Shown: positions 17,334 through 27,160, numbered from the stretch's first letter. The stretch is 64,000 nt of DNA from Brachybacterium sacelli (GCF_017876545.1 NZ_JAGIOD010000001.1:2170001-2234000); one strand, 5' to 3'. Numbers and translations are program-made. Notes: generated from the letters alone by a model not told the origin.

Positions 17334-18436
17334 CCCCGCCGGGCGGCGGGCAGCGTGGCCGAGAGGGCGATGCTGAGGGCCCCTGCGAGCAGCGGCACGA
17401 CGAGGGTGGCCACCAGCATCAGCATCATCGCCGCCGCGGCATCTGCGGCCGCCACTCCGAGGGCGACCAGCGCCGCGGCCAGGACGGTCTCGCCGATACC
17501 TGCCCCGCCCGGGGTCACGGGCACCAGCGCGAGCACCCGGCCCAGGGCGAACACGGCCGTCGACAGCAGCAGGGGCACGTCGGCGCCGACCGCCTCGACG
17601 GCCAGCACCAGCGCCGCCCACTGCACCACCCGGGCCGCCAGAGTGGGAAGCAGCAGCGGCAGCGGACGTCGGCGCAGCAGGCGGACCAGGGAGTCCCGTT
17701 GGGTGAGGATCGCGGCCTCGAGGTGGGAGGGGACCAGACCTCCGAGCTGATGGAGCAGTCCCGCGAGCACCGTGCGGCGCAGGGCGATCACGGTCAGCAC
17801 CAGGGCGATGACCGCGCCGAGCATCGCGACCAGCGCGGCCCAGAGGGCTCCGGGGAGGGTGAAGCCGGTCGGGGCGACCAGCGAGGAGAGGGCATAGGCG
17901 CCCAGCCCCAGCACCGGGACCAGGATCGAGGTGATCGCCATCTCGACCAGGGAAGCAGCGAGGATCCCGGTGATGATCACGGGCACCGCGACCCCGGCAC
18001 GGCGCAGGATCCACCCCAGCAGACCAAGGCCCAGCATGGAGCCGCCCGGCAGGGCGAGCCCCATGCCGGTCGAGGCGGTGTGCCCGAGCAGCGCCGAGGG
18101 ATAGCGGGAGCCGGTCACGGCGGCACGCACGGTCAGCGTCTCGAGGGCGAGGGCGAGAAGGCCGAGCAGGACCATCGCCGCCGGCGCCCAGGCCGGGACC
18201 GCTGCGAGCGCGGCGCCGATCTGCGACCAGCTCGCGCCGACCACCCAGGGCAGCCCCCAGGTGAGCACCACGACCACCAGCAGCAGCGAGACGGCGCCCG
18301 TGATGATCTTGCCGGTCGGGACGGTCGGGCGGCGCTCCAGGTCCAGATCCGACGGCGCCCAGGCGGCCTCCTCGCCGGTGGTCGCGCCGGGCCCCGGAAC
18401 AGGGGAGTCGGGAGAGCCGTCGGGAGCCGCTGACAT
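17306..18436 (-). CDS. Lysylphosphatidylglycerol-synthase transmembrane-region family protein (YbhN-like)
   Basis: 376 residues, about eight membrane segments from residue 45 on. The signature near the C-terminus is VPVTPGGAGIGETVL, the PxxPGGxGxxE motif of the LPG_synthase_TM/UPF0104 family, a group of putative lipid flippases and transporters. There is no attached synthetase domain. The start is ATG 18436; GAGAAT lies 6 bases upstream and may give a leaderless message. The gene converges with and overlaps the end of the neighbouring gene. Confidence 0.87.
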   Translation of the reverse strand: MSAAPDGSPDSPVPGPGATTGEEAAWAPSDLDLERRPTVPTGKIITGAVSLLLVVVVLTWGLPWVVGASWSQIGAALAAVPAWAPAAMVLLGLLALALETLTVRAAVTGSRYPSALLGHTASTGMGLALPGGSMLGLGLLGWILRRAGVAVPVIITGILAASLVEMAITSILVPVLGLGAYALSSLVAPTGFTLPGALWAALVAMLGAVIALVLTVIALRRTVLAGLLHQLGGLVPSHLEAAILTQRDSLVRLLRRRPLPLLLPTLAARVVQWAALVLAVEAVGADVPLLLSTAVFALGRVLALVPVTPGGAGIGETVLAAALVALGVAAADAAAAMMLMLVATLVVPLLAGALSIALSATLPAARRGHSVSASSS

Positions 18437-18484
18437 GCGGTGATTCTCGCACGGTACGGAGTGAGGTCTCCCAGACCCCGCCCG

Positions 18485-18490
18485 TATCGT
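18485..18490 (+). promoter_or_regulatory. Leaderless -10 box
   Basis: TATCGT is followed by GGGGGC and ATG 18497, a spacing of six bases. Confidence 0.65.
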
Positions 18491-18496
18491 GGGGGC

Positions 18497-18841
18497 ATGT
18501 CCTTCGTGATCTCCCTCCTCGTCGTCCTGCACCTGCTCTGCTGGGCCATCAGCCTCGGCCTGTGGGTGGCAGCGATCCGCACCAAGCAGCCCCAGAAGGG
18601 CATGGCGCACGCCGCGGGCGGGGCGCTGGTGCTGGGCATCATCATGATGGGGCTGTCGATGGCCATGGGGACGGACAGTCACCTGTGGTTCACCCTGAAG
18701 CTGGTGATCGCCCTCGTCGTGACCGCTTTCTCCTTCGTCGCGATCAACCGCCGCGAGGAGACTCCGGCGGTCATCTGGTACGGCATCCCGACCGCGATCG
18801 TGCTCAACGTGATCATCGCGGTCTTCGGCATCGGTCGCTGA
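18497..18841 (+). CDS. Small four-segment membrane protein
   Basis: 114 residues, about four membrane helices: SFVISLLVVLHLLCWAISLG, GGALVLGIIMMGLSMAMG, LWFTLKLVIALVVTAFSFVA and IPTAIVLNVIIAVFGIG. I recognise no named family. It has little soluble sequence, so it is probably a membrane-embedded structural or transport accessory protein. It lies 60 bp from the divergent LPG-synthase-like gene and 100 bp before pcrA. Confidence 0.8.
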   Translation: MSFVISLLVVLHLLCWAISLGLWVAAIRTKQPQKGMAHAAGGALVLGIIMMGLSMAMGTDSHLWFTLKLVIALVVTAFSFVAINRREETPAVIWYGIPTAIVLNVIIAVFGIGR

Positions 18842-18941
18842 CCCGCCCGGGGGAGCGAGCCGCCCTCCGCCACGACCACTCGTCCACACGGGACCCGCCG
18901 GCCCTCACGCTGTCGGGTCCCGTGCCTATCCTGGATACCTC

Positions 18942-21728
18942 ATGAGCTCACTCTTCGACGACCTCTCCCTGCCCGACGCCTTCCGCCGCCTGGACGGTGT
19001 GACGGTCACCCCGTCGCCCTCCGCGCCCGCGCACGAGGGCGCCGGCCGGGACGAGCCGCGCCCGCCCCACGAGGAGGAGCCGCCGTCCGAGGAGGAGCCC
19101 CCGCCGTACGACGAGGAGCCGCCGTTCGATGAGGTGCCGCCCGGACCGGTCCCGACGGCCCCGTCTCGTCCCGGCGGGTTCGCCGTCGACCATTCCGCCC
19201 TGGCCGAGCTCACCGACGGGCTGAACCCGGCCCAGCGCGAGGCCGTCGAGCACCGCGGCAGCCCGCTGCTGATCGTCGCCGGCGCCGGCTCCGGCAAGAC
19301 CCGGGTGCTCACCCGGCGCATCGCGCACCTGCTGCGCGCGCGGGAGGCCCTGCCCGGGGAGATCCTCGCGATCACCTTCACCAACAAGGCCGCCGCCGAG
19401 ATGCGTGAACGCGTCGAGGAACTAGTGGGCACGGTCGCCCGCAGCATGTGGGTCTCCACCTTCCACAGCGCCTGCGTGCGGATCCTGCGCCGCGACGCCC
19501 AGGCCGCCGGCCTCAAGAGCTCCTTCACGATCTATGACAGCGCCGACTCCCTGCGACTGATCACGACGATCGCCAAGGACCTCGAGCTCGACACCAAGAA
19601 GCACGCCCCGCGGGCACTGGCCTCGCGGATCTCCTCGCTGAAGAACGACCTCACCGACCCGATCGATTTCGCCGACCAGGCGGAGAGCTCGAAGAATCCC
19701 TTCGACAGCACCCTCGCGCGGATCTACACGAACTACACCGAGCGTCTGCGCCAGGCGAACGCCGTCGACTTCGACGACCTCATCGGGCTCACCGTGACGC
19801 TGCTGCGGGAGAACCCGGCGATCCGCGAGGGCTACCGCCGGCGCTTCCGCCATCTCCTGGTCGACGAGTACCAGGACACCAACACCGCCCAGTACCAGCT
19901 GGTGAGGGAGCTGGTGGGGGAGGACCCGCGCGCGGATCTCACCGTGGTGGGCGACTCCGATCAGTCGATCTACGCCTTCCGCGGCGCCACGATCCGGAAC
20001 ATCGTCGAGTTCGAGAAGGACTTCCCCTCGGCGCACACCATCGTGCTCGAGCAGAACTACCGCTCGACCCAGAACATCCTGTCCGCCGCGAACTCCGTCA
20101 TCGAGGAGAACCAGGGGCGGCGCAAGAAGAATCTGTGGACCGACCAGGGCGAAGGTGAACAGATCACCCTGTACGTCGCCGACGACGAGCAGGCCGAGGC
20201 CCGCTACATCGGCCGGCAGATCGACGCGCTGGTCGATGCCGGCCGCAGCGCCGGGGACATCGCGATCTTCTACCGCGCCAATGCGCAGTCCCGCGCTCTG
20301 GAGGACCAGCTGATCAGGGTGGGGCTGCCCTATCGCGTCGTCGGTGGGACCCGCTTCTACGAGCGTCGTGAGATCAAGGACGCGATGGCGTACCTGCAGG
20401 TTCTCGCCAACCCGGCCGACGAGATCAACCTCCGGCGCATCCTCAACGTCCCCAAGCGGGGGATCGGCGACCGGGCCGAGGCCACGATCGCGATGCTGGC
20501 CGAGCGGGAACGGATCGGCTTCGGTGAGGCGCTGCGGCGGGCGGAGGAGGCACCGGGGATCGCCACCCGCTCGCTGAACGCGGTGCGCGGCTTCGTGGCG
20601 ATGCTCGAGGACCTGCAGGAGATGGCCGCCCGTGGCGACGGCCCCGCCGAGCTGCTCGAGGCGATCCTGCAGCGCTCGGGCTACTACGCCGAGCTGCAGG
20701 GCAGCGAGGACCCGCAGGACGAGTCGCGCCTGGAGAACCTCGCCGAGCTGATCAGCGTCGCCGCCGAGTTCGAGGCGCAGATCGAGGCCGCCGACGCCGC
20801 CGCCAGCGAGTTCGAGGAGGACGACGCGGACGACGACGCGACGGGTGACGACGACGCGACGGGTGACGACGTGGCCGAGGACGAGGTGGCGACGGGGGAC
20901 GAGGCGGATTCCGCGCGGCCTGACGAAGCTCCTGCCTCCGGTGCCGTCCCCGAGGCGGTCGGCGCCGACGTCGACCCCGATGCCGCTCTGAGCGCCCCGG
21001 ACGATCCCGAGGCGTCCCTCGTGGACCGCTTCCTGGAGAAGGTCTCCCTGGTGGCCGACGCCGACCAGCTCCCTGGTGGCGAGGACCAGTTCGTCACGCT
21101 GATGACGCTCCACACCGCCAAGGGGCTGGAGTTCCCGGTCGTGTTCCTCACCGGGTTGGAGGACGGCACCTTCCCGCACAACCGCACCTTGTCGGATCCC
21201 GATGAGCTGCAGGAGGAGCGGCGGCTGGCCTACGTGGGCATCACCCGTGCCCGCGAGCGGCTCTACCTCACCCGCGCCCAGATGCGCACCACCTGGGGTC
21301 AGTCGCAGTTCATGCCCGGCAGCCGCTTCCTCGACGAGATCCCCGAAGGCGTGCTCGACGTGGCGCGGGCCGGCTCCACCCTCAGCGGGGCGGGTTTCGG
21401 CGGCTCCGGAGCCGCCGGTCACGGCGGCGGTGGATACGGCGGCGGGTCCCGCTCCGGGGGCGGGCACGGCCCGTCCTTCAGCGGTGGGATCGGCGGCGGT
21501 CGCAGCGACGTGAAGCGGCCCAGTTTCGGCTCGGGTCGTGCACCGGTCTCCGCCTCCGCGATGCCTCAGCTCAGCATCGGGGACCGCGTCACCCACGACA
21601 CCTTCGGCATGGGCGCGGTCACGGAGGTCTCCGGGCAGGGGGAGAAGACCCAGGTCGAGGTGCAGTTCAAGGCGCCCCACGGGACGAAGCGGCTGCTGCT
21701 GCGCTACGCCCCGCTGACGAAGCTCTAG
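18942..21728 (+). CDS. pcrA: ATP-dependent DNA helicase PcrA/UvrD-like
   Basis: 928 residues, an SF1A 3'-5' helicase used in repair and in removing stalled transcription or recombination complexes. An acidic/Pro-rich N-terminal extension (about 1-90) precedes the Walker A GAGSGKT at 114-120. Other motifs are TFTNKAAAEM (Ia), DEYQDTN (II), GDSDQSIYAFRG (III), QNYRST (IV), TLHTAKGLEFP (V) and LAYVGITRARERL (VI). Residues near 625-680 are an insert of Asp/Glu/Ala with repeated DDATGDD. The end has a Gly-rich linker and a Tudor-like module, GDRVTHDTFGMGAVTEV, known in PcrA to bind RNA polymerase. TATCCT (18927-18932) is the likely -10. Confidence 0.96.
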   Translation: MSSLFDDLSLPDAFRRLDGVTVTPSPSAPAHEGAGRDEPRPPHEEEPPSEEEPPPYDEEPPFDEVPPGPVPTAPSRPGGFAVDHSALAELTDGLNPAQREAVEHRGSPLLIVAGAGSGKTRVLTRRIAHLLRAREALPGEILAITFTNKAAAEMRERVEELVGTVARSMWVSTFHSACVRILRRDAQAAGLKSSFTIYDSADSLRLITTIAKDLELDTKKHAPRALASRISSLKNDLTDPIDFADQAESSKNPFDSTLARIYTNYTERLRQANAVDFDDLIGLTVTLLRENPAIREGYRRRFRHLLVDEYQDTNTAQYQLVRELVGEDPRADLTVVGDSDQSIYAFRGATIRNIVEFEKDFPSAHTIVLEQNYRSTQNILSAANSVIEENQGRRKKNLWTDQGEGEQITLYVADDEQAEARYIGRQIDALVDAGRSAGDIAIFYRANAQSRALEDQLIRVGLPYRVVGGTRFYERREIKDAMAYLQVLANPADEINLRRILNVPKRGIGDRAEATIAMLAERERIGFGEALRRAEEAPGIATRSLNAVRGFVAMLEDLQEMAARGDGPAELLEAILQRSGYYAELQGSEDPQDESRLENLAELISVAAEFEAQIEAADAAASEFEEDDADDDATGDDDATGDDVAEDEVATGDEADSARPDEAPASGAVPEAVGADVDPDAALSAPDDPEASLVDRFLEKVSLVADADQLPGGEDQFVTLMTLHTAKGLEFPVVFLTGLEDGTFPHNRTLSDPDELQEERRLAYVGITRARERLYLTRAQMRTTWGQSQFMPGSRFLDEIPEGVLDVARAGSTLSGAGFGGSGAAGHGGGGYGGGSRSGGGHGPSFSGGIGGGRSDVKRPSFGSGRAPVSASAMPQLSIGDRVTHDTFGMGAVTEVSGQGEKTQVEVQFKAPHGTKRLLLRYAPLTKL

Positions 21729-21806
21729 ACCGCTCCGGCCGTCAGTGGCGGGTGCGCGGGCTGTACGCCGGCGCGGCCGGGCGGTGAGCTCGGTGCTACG
21801 GCGACC

Positions 21807-22448
21807 TCACGCGTCATCCGGTTCGTGGTCGAGGTCATCGTCCCCCGGGCGTCGCCTGAACTGGGCGTACAGGCTGGTGGCGAGGGCGATGGCGACGACG
21901 ACGGCCGCGGCGATGAGCACTGCGCTGAACGGGATCGGCAGCCCGGCCAGGTAGAGCACGCCCCAGATCACGAACAGCGACCCGCCGATCAGGAGGGCAT
22001 CGCGCACGGCGCGGAGGATGCGGGCGCCGATCCCGGCCTCACGGGCCCGGGTGCCGGCACGCTGGGCGGTGCGGCCGGCGACCGTCGCGTAGATCTTCGC
22101 GTCCTCGCGCAGGCTGCTCGCGCCGCGGGTCCCGCGGCTGTCCTCGGCGCTCGGGCGCCGCCGGGCGCCGTCCGCGGGCTCGGAGGCGCGCACCCGGTCA
22201 CCGGCGGTCCGGTCCTCCTCGTCCGCCCGCGTCTCGGGCCGACGGGGAACGGTGTCCTCGCGGCGCGAGGCGTCCTCCTCACGGCGCGGGGCGTCGTCGC
22301 CGCGTCGACCCTCGTCGACGGCACGGCCGGCGGCCTTGACGTAGCCGCTCGCGCGCGAAGTGGCCCGCTGCGCGGCGTCGCGAGCGCCGGGCGCCTGCTT
22401 GCGGGCAGTGTTCCGGGCGGCTTTCGCGTAGGTCTTCCAGTCGGCCAT
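21807..22448 (-). CDS. Membrane protein with a long charged N-terminus
   Basis: 213 residues, no family recognised. Residues 1-135 are highly charged and probably disordered, with RREEDASRREDTVPRR-type repeats. Two adjacent membrane segments follow at about 150-195 (ALLIGGSLFVIWGVLYLAG and FSAVLIAAAVVVAIALATSL), then a short tail. The 14-bp gap to the upstream 91-residue membrane protein suggests one transcript. Confidence 0.72.
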   Translation of the reverse strand: MADWKTYAKAARNTARKQAPGARDAAQRATSRASGYVKAAGRAVDEGRRGDDAPRREEDASRREDTVPRRPETRADEEDRTAGDRVRASEPADGARRRPSAEDSRGTRGASSLREDAKIYATVAGRTAQRAGTRAREAGIGARILRAVRDALLIGGSLFVIWGVLYLAGLPIPFSAVLIAAAVVVAIALATSLYAQFRRRPGDDDLDHEPDDA

Positions 22449-22462
22449 GGCGTCTCCTCGCC

Positions 22463-22738
22463 TCAGCGGTCCTCGCCCGGACGATCGTCCTCGCGCCAGC
22501 GGATGTCCCCGCCGCCGCGCGGTGCGACCCGGGGCCGCGGGTTCCGGGCGCGACGGTCGTTGTAGTAGGAGAGTCCGACGTTCAGAGCCAGGGTGATGCC
22601 CACGGACATCACGAAGCCCATGACGGTCGAGCGCACCCCCACCAGGCGCAGCACCACGAACAGCACCCCGATGGCGATGATGCTGAAGCCCAGGTGCTCT
22701 CGCACGCGCTGGGCCAGGCTGCGGGATCGTCGGCTCAT
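22463..22738 (-). CDS. Small two-segment membrane protein
   Basis: 91 residues, resembling DUF4229-type small actinobacterial membrane proteins, although I do not assign it firmly. A basic N-terminus precedes [19 protein letters not shown] (about 17-35) and [20 protein letters not shown] (about 39-58). The cytoplasmic tail is Arg/Gly/Asp-rich. It is divergent from sucC and the first gene of a likely two-gene unit. Confidence 0.7.
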   Translation of the reverse strand: MSRRSRSLAQRVREHLGFSIIAIGVLFVVLRLVGVRSTVMGFVMSVGITLALNVGLSYYNDRRARNPRPRVAPRGGGDIRWREDDRPGEDR

Positions 22739-22935
22739 CCGCTCATCCTATCCGCGGGAGATGGGCACCGGACGGTGCACGGGGCCGTGCGGACCACCGA
22801 CGTGAGACAGCGCGCACCCCGGCCGCTGCGGCGCTACACGGACGTCGGAAGCGATACGCTGACTGGGTTCCCAGGGGTGGCATCGTAGCCGCTGTGGCCT
22901 GCCGCCCTCTGCCGACATCGAGAGGAAAGCACCCC

Positions 22936-24105
22936 GTGGACCTGTATGAGTACCAGGCCCGCGATCTCTTCGAGAAGCACGGCGTGCCCGTGCTCGGAGG
23001 AGTCGTCGCGGAAGATCCTGCCACTGCCAAGGCTGCCGCCCAGCAGCTCGGCACCCCGGTCGTCGTCGTCAAGGCCCAGGTGAAGACCGGTGGCCGCGGC
23101 AAGGCCGGTGGCGTGAAGATCGCCAAGTCCCCCGAGGAGGCGGAGCAGAAGGCCTCCGAGATCCTCGGCATGGACATCAAGGGACACACCGTGCACCGCG
23201 TCATGGTCGCCGCCGGCGCAGACATCGCCGAGGAGTACTACTTCTCGCTGCTGCTGGACCGCGCGAACCGCAACTACCTCGCCCTGTGCTCCGTCGAGGG
23301 CGGCATGGAGATCGAGCAGCTGGCCGTCGAGCGCCCCGAGGCGCTGGCGCGCGTGGCCGTCGACCCCAACGTCGGGATCGACGAGGCGACGGCGAAGGAG
23401 ATCGTCGAGGCCGCGAAGTTCGACGCCGAGACCGGTGCGAAGGTCGCCCCCGTGCTGCAGAAGCTGTGGGACGCCTACCGGGAGGAGGATGCCTCTCTGG
23501 TCGAGGTCAACCCGCTGGTCAAGACCGGTGACGGGGAGATCGTCGCCCTGGACGGCAAGGTCACCCTCGACGAGAACGCGGGCTTCCGCCATGAGGACCA
23601 CGCGGTCCTCGTCGACATCGCCTCCGAAGACCCGCTGGAGACCAAGGCCAAGGCCCTGGACCTCAACTACGTCAAGCTCGACGGCGAGGTCGGCATCATC
23701 GGCAACGGCGCGGGCCTGGTCATGTCCACGCTCGACGTGGTGGCCTACGCGGGTGAGCAGCACAGCGTCAAGCCCGCCAACTTCCTCGACATCGGTGGTG
23801 GCGCCTCCGCCGAGGTGATGGCCAATGGCCTCGACGTGATCCTCGGCGACCAGCAGGTCTCCGCCGTGTTCGTCAACGTCTTCGGCGGCATCACCGCCTG
23901 CGACGCAGTGGCCAACGGCATCGTCGGCGCCCTGAAGAAGCTCGGCGACGCCGCCACGAAGCCGCTCGTGGTCCGTCTCGACGGCAACAACGTCGAGGAG
24001 GGCCGCAAGATCCTCGCGGACTTCGCCCACCCCCTCGTCACCCAGGCCGACACCATGGACGGCGGCGCCGCGAAGGTCGCCGAGCTCGCCGCCGCAGGAA
24101 AGTGA
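22936..24105 (+). CDS. sucC: Succinyl-CoA ligase, beta subunit
   Basis: 389 residues, the ATP-grasp subunit of succinyl-CoA synthetase in the TCA cycle. N-terminal [18 protein letters not shown], the [16 protein letters not shown] nucleotide-binding loop, EVNPLV and the [13 protein letters not shown] / [16 protein letters not shown] blocks are typical. The start is GTG 22936, since family N-termini begin at this Leu-Tyr-Glu block; GAGGAAAG nearby is the ribosome site. TACGCT at 22855-22860 may be the -10. sucD follows after 12 bp. Confidence 0.97.
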   Translation: MDLYEYQARDLFEKHGVPVLGGVVAEDPATAKAAAQQLGTPVVVVKAQVKTGGRGKAGGVKIAKSPEEAEQKASEILGMDIKGHTVHRVMVAAGADIAEEYYFSLLLDRANRNYLALCSVEGGMEIEQLAVERPEALARVAVDPNVGIDEATAKEIVEAAKFDAETGAKVAPVLQKLWDAYREEDASLVEVNPLVKTGDGEIVALDGKVTLDENAGFRHEDHAVLVDIASEDPLETKAKALDLNYVKLDGEVGIIGNGAGLVMSTLDVVAYAGEQHSVKPANFLDIGGGASAEVMANGLDVILGDQQVSAVFVNVFGGITACDAVANGIVGALKKLGDAATKPLVVRLDGNNVEEGRKILADFAHPLVTQADTMDGGAAKVAELAAAGK

Positions 24106-24117
24106 GCAGCACCCGAG

Positions 24118-25008
24118 ATGTCTATCTTCCTTGATGAGAACAGCAAGGTCATCGTCCAGGGCATGACGGGCTCGGAGGGCATGAAGCACTCCCAGCGCAT
24201 GCTCGATTCCGGCACCGACATCGTCGGCGGCGTGAACCCGCGCAAGGCCGGCCAGTCCGTCGCCTTCGAGGGCGGCCAGGAGGTCCCGGTCTTCGGCTCC
24301 GTCGCCGAGGCCATGGAGGCCACCGGCGCGAACGTCTCGGTGGTCTTCGTGCCGCCGAAGTTCGCCAAGAGCGCGGCGGTCGAGGCCATCGACGCCGCCA
24401 TCGAGCTCCTGGTGATCATCACCGAGGGCATCCCGGTCAAGGACTCCGCCGAGTTCTTCAACTACGCCCAGTCCAAGGGCACCACCCGCATCATCGGGCC
24501 GAACTGCCCCGGCGTCATCACCCCTGGCGTCTCCAATGCGGGCATCACGCCGTCGAACATCACCGGTACCGGGAAGCTGGGCCTGGTCTCCAAGTCCGGC
24601 ACGCTGACCTACCAGATGATGTACGAGCTGGCCGACATCGGCTTCACCACCGCCATCGGCATCGGCGGCGACCCGGTCATCGGCACCACCCACATCGACG
24701 CGCTCGCAGCGTTCGAGAACGACCCCGAGACCGTCGGCGTCGTGATGATCGGCGAGATCGGCGGTGACGCCGAGGAGCGTGCGGCCGCGTACATCAAGGA
24801 CAACATGTCCAAGCCGGTCGTCGGCTACGTCGCGGGCTTCACCGCCCCCGAGGGCAAGACCATGGGCCACGCCGGCGCCATCGTCTCGGGCTCCGCGGGC
24901 ACCGCCCAGGCCAAGAAGGAGGCCCTCGAGGCCGCCGGTGTCAAGGTCGGCAAGACGCCGACCGAGACCGCCGATCTCATGCGCGAGATCGTCAAGGCTC
25001 AGGCGTGA
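24118..25008 (+). CDS. sucD: Succinyl-CoA ligase, alpha subunit
   Basis: 296 residues, full length. It binds CoA and carries the phospho-histidine intermediate. The N-terminal CoA fold includes [12 protein letters not shown] and [21 protein letters not shown] is the CoA-ligase signature. The phosphorylated histidine is His251 in GHAGAIVSG. It forms a heterotetramer with SucC. A compound hairpin 60 bp downstream ends the operon. Confidence 0.98.
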   Translation: MSIFLDENSKVIVQGMTGSEGMKHSQRMLDSGTDIVGGVNPRKAGQSVAFEGGQEVPVFGSVAEAMEATGANVSVVFVPPKFAKSAAVEAIDAAIELLVIITEGIPVKDSAEFFNYAQSKGTTRIIGPNCPGVITPGVSNAGITPSNITGTGKLGLVSKSGTLTYQMMYELADIGFTTAIGIGGDPVIGTTHIDALAAFENDPETVGVVMIGEIGGDAEERAAAYIKDNMSKPVVGYVAGFTAPEGKTMGHAGAIVSGSAGTAQAKKEALEAAGVKVGKTPTETADLMREIVKAQA

Positions 25009-25069
25009 AGCTGGCGAGGTGACCCCCGCGCGGGTCTCGTCGCCGAGCCGTCGGCGCACGCTGATCGAG

Positions 25070-25118
25070 TGCGACGTCCGGACCGCCTTCCCCGACGGAA
25101 GGTGTTCCGGACGTCGCA
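25070..25118 (+). terminator. Hairpin terminator after sucCD
   Basis: The outer arms TGCGACGTCCGGA and TCCGGACGTCGCA pair perfectly over 13 bp. An inner CCTTCC/GGAAGG stem continues the structure across a small internal loop. Confidence 0.8.
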
Positions 25119-25260
25119 TTCGTGCGTTCCGGGGTCCGCCCGACGTGTCGCGGCAGGTTCCCCCTGCGCACGGGACCGCTGGGTCGAGGAGGACGCGGGC
25201 TGTCGGGCGGACGACTAAGCTGGCCGGAGCCTGCCGTGCGCCCGACCTAGGAGGGGACCC

Positions 25261-25980
25261 GTGACCGGAGATCTCATCGACACCACCGAGATGTATCTGA
25301 AGACGGTGTTCGAGCTCCATGAAGCGGGCATCGCACCGATGCGCGCCCGGATCGCGGAGCGCCTGGGGCATTCCGGCCCGACGGTCTCCCAGACCGTCTC
25401 CCGCATGGAGCGCGACGGTCTGCTCCATCTCGACGATCAGCGCCGCATCCGCCTGACCGGCAAGGGTCATGAGGTCGCCACGGACGTGATGCGCAAGCAT
25501 CGCTTGGCCGAGCGTCATCTGCTGGACGTGATCGGGCTGGACTACGCCCTCGTCCACGAGGAGGCCTGCCGCTGGGAGCACGTGATGAGCCTCGAGGTCG
25601 AGCAGCGGCTCGCGGACAAGCTCGAACCTCCCTTCGTCGACCCCTACGGCAACCCGATCCCCGGGCTGGCGGCCCTCGGCATCACCGAGACCCACACCAC
25701 CGACGACGGTAAAGGGCGGGCCAATCCGCCCCGTGAGCTGACCGAGGTGCTCACTGAGGGGGAGACCGCTCGGGTGCAGCTGCGGCGCATCGGGGAGCGG
25801 GTCCAGAGCGATGTCCAGCTCCTCGGTGAACTCGCACGTCAGGGCATTGTCCCGGAGGCCGAGATGCAGGCTGAGCGCCTCGGGGGGACCCTCGTTCTGC
25901 GCGGCCCCTCCGGCGGCGAGGTGGCGGTCTCGGAGGTTGTGGCGGCCCAGCTCCACGTCACCCCGCTTCCGGCCGGGTAA
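25261..25980 (+). CDS. DtxR/IdeR-family metal-dependent transcriptional regulator
   Basis: 239 residues. The N-terminal winged helix begins [20 protein letters not shown], with the recognition helix in [17 protein letters not shown]. The dimer/metal domain has [16 protein letters not shown] and [11 protein letters not shown]; the latter gives the Cys, Glu and His ligands of the DtxR primary metal site. A C-terminal SH3-like domain lies at about 160-239. It probably represses iron uptake genes when Fe(II) is abundant. Start GTG 25261 has a strong AGGAGGGG ribosome site. Whether it senses iron or manganese cannot be settled, but the ligand set is that of iron sensors. Confidence 0.93.
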   Translation: MTGDLIDTTEMYLKTVFELHEAGIAPMRARIAERLGHSGPTVSQTVSRMERDGLLHLDDQRRIRLTGKGHEVATDVMRKHRLAERHLLDVIGLDYALVHEEACRWEHVMSLEVEQRLADKLEPPFVDPYGNPIPGLAALGITETHTTDDGKGRANPPRELTEVLTEGETARVQLRRIGERVQSDVQLLGELARQGIVPEAEMQAERLGGTLVLRGPSGGEVAVSEVVAAQLHVTPLPAG

Positions 25981-26053
25981 AGGCTCCGTCAAGCTCTCCC
26001 CCAGAGCTTTCTGTCGCCCTGATTTCGGGGGGTCGCACCCCCTAGGGTCGAGC

Positions 26054-26128
26054 ATGTGCCGAGGCGTCCTGGTCTCGGTATTCCGCCTGGAGAACCCCAC
26101 CGCGCACCGGGTCCGGAGAGGGAGCTGA
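26054..26128 (+). CDS. Candidate 24-codon leader peptide upstream of the NlpC/P60 gene
   Basis: An ATG at 26054 opens a 24-codon frame (MCRGVLVSVFRLENPTAHRV plus RRGS) ending at TGA 26126-26128, 43 bases before the NlpC/P60 GTG. TAGGGT at 26043-26048 lies only 5 bases before the ATG, so transcription would begin at or next to it. This makes a leaderless mini-ORF in the 5' leader of the wall hydrolase. It could regulate downstream translation. Coding status is inferred from position alone. Confidence 0.4.
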   Translation: MCRGVLVSVFRLENPTAHRVRRGS

Positions 26129-26171
26129 CGCACAGCGCGAGGGCGGATGCCCAGGGGTCGGGAGCCACAAC

Positions 26172-27062
26172 GTGTCGAAGACTGTGAACAACACTCACCG
26201 CCGCGCCATGCGCACGATGACCCCCGCCGTCCGTGCCGGACGCGCCACCGCCGGGGCCGCCATGGCCGCCGCGATGCTGTTCGGCGGTGCCGCCGCCGCG
26301 ACCGCCGAGCCGTCCGAGCCGCAGGCCGACGCCCCGGCCGCGCCGCAGGCCGACGCATCCTCCACCGTCGTCGCTCCCGTGGTCGCCCCCGCCGTCGGGC
26401 TCCCCGCCGCCGAGACCGGAGAGGACGACGCCGAGGCCCCCTCCATCGCTCCCGCCGCCACCGACATCTCCGTCGAGGTCGGCCCCACGGCCGAGGAGAT
26501 CGCCGCCGCCGAGGCTGCCGCCGCTGAGGAGGCCGCCGAGCAGGAGGCCGCGGAGCAGGAAGCCGCCGAGGACGAGCAGTCCGCCCAGGACGAGCAGCAG
26601 ACCGAGACCCGCGAGGACGACGGCTCGAGCCGCTCGAACGATCGCGAGGACGCCCCCGAGGAGAGTTCCGGCGACCAGGGCTCCGAGGAGTCCGCCGAGC
26701 AGGAGTCCGCGCCGGCGCCGTCCGCTGCGAAGGGCGGCTCGATCCTCTCCACCGCCCGCTCCGGCATCGGCACCCCCTACGTCTTCGGCGGGACCTCGCC
26801 GTCGGGCTGGGACTGCTCCGGCTTCGTGCAGTGGGTCTACGCCCAGCACGGCATCGATCTCCCGCGCGGCGCCAACGCCCAGGGAGCTTCCGGCACCGTC
26901 ATCCCGCGCTCCGAGGCCCAGCCCGGCGACCTCGTCTACAAGCCCGGCCACATCGGCATCTACGCCGGTGGCAACCAGTTCGTCGACGCCGGCAACACCC
27001 GCGTGGACACCTCCGAGCGCAACATCTACTCCGGCAGCTGGACCTTCGTCCGCGTCGGCTGA
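26172..27062 (+). CDS. Secreted NlpC/P60 (C40) peptidoglycan endopeptidase
   Basis: 296 residues. A signal peptide (about 1-45) ends near AAATAEPSE. A long Ala/Glu-rich linker, probably helical and then disordered, spans roughly 46-186. The NlpC/P60 domain occupies 187-296: GTPYVFGGTSPSGWDCSGFV holds catalytic Cys215, and KPGHIGIYAGG holds His260. It cleaves stem peptides between D-Glu and diamino acid, outside the cell. Start GTG 26172. A possible leaderless mini-ORF lies just upstream, and a perfect hairpin terminates the gene. Confidence 0.93.
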   Translation: MSKTVNNTHRRAMRTMTPAVRAGRATAGAAMAAAMLFGGAAAATAEPSEPQADAPAAPQADASSTVVAPVVAPAVGLPAAETGEDDAEAPSIAPAATDISVEVGPTAEEIAAAEAAAAEEAAEQEAAEQEAAEDEQSAQDEQQTETREDDGSSRSNDREDAPEESSGDQGSEESAEQESAPAPSAAKGGSILSTARSGIGTPYVFGGTSPSGWDCSGFVQWVYAQHGIDLPRGANAQGASGTVIPRSEAQPGDLVYKPGHIGIYAGGNQFVDAGNTRVDTSERNIYSGSWTFVRVG

Positions 27063-27083
27063 CACGCTCCCGCACCGCCTGCA

Positions 27084-27117
27084 CGGCCCCGTCCCACACC
27101 GGTGGGACGGGGCCGTT
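27084..27117 (+). terminator. Hairpin terminator of the NlpC/P60 gene
   Basis: The arms ACGGCCCCGTCCCAC and GTGGGACGGGGCCGT pair perfectly over 15 bp with a 4-base loop, 21 bp past the stop. Confidence 0.85.
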
Positions 27118-27160
27118 CCCGTTCCCCAGCAGCCTGGGAACTCCGGAAGCCGGCTCCCGG

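Noticed and set aside
25981..26171. c-di-AMP (ydaO-type) riboswitch before the NlpC/P60 gene, where such elements occur in actinobacteria
   Set aside because: The conserved ydaO blocks could not be found in order on the plus strand; only a GTCAGCT-like match appears on the wrong strand.
22834..26358. An 1174-codon minus-strand open frame opposite sucCD and the DtxR gene
   Set aside because: It runs across three well-defined plus-strand genes and their terminator and shows no recognisable motif.
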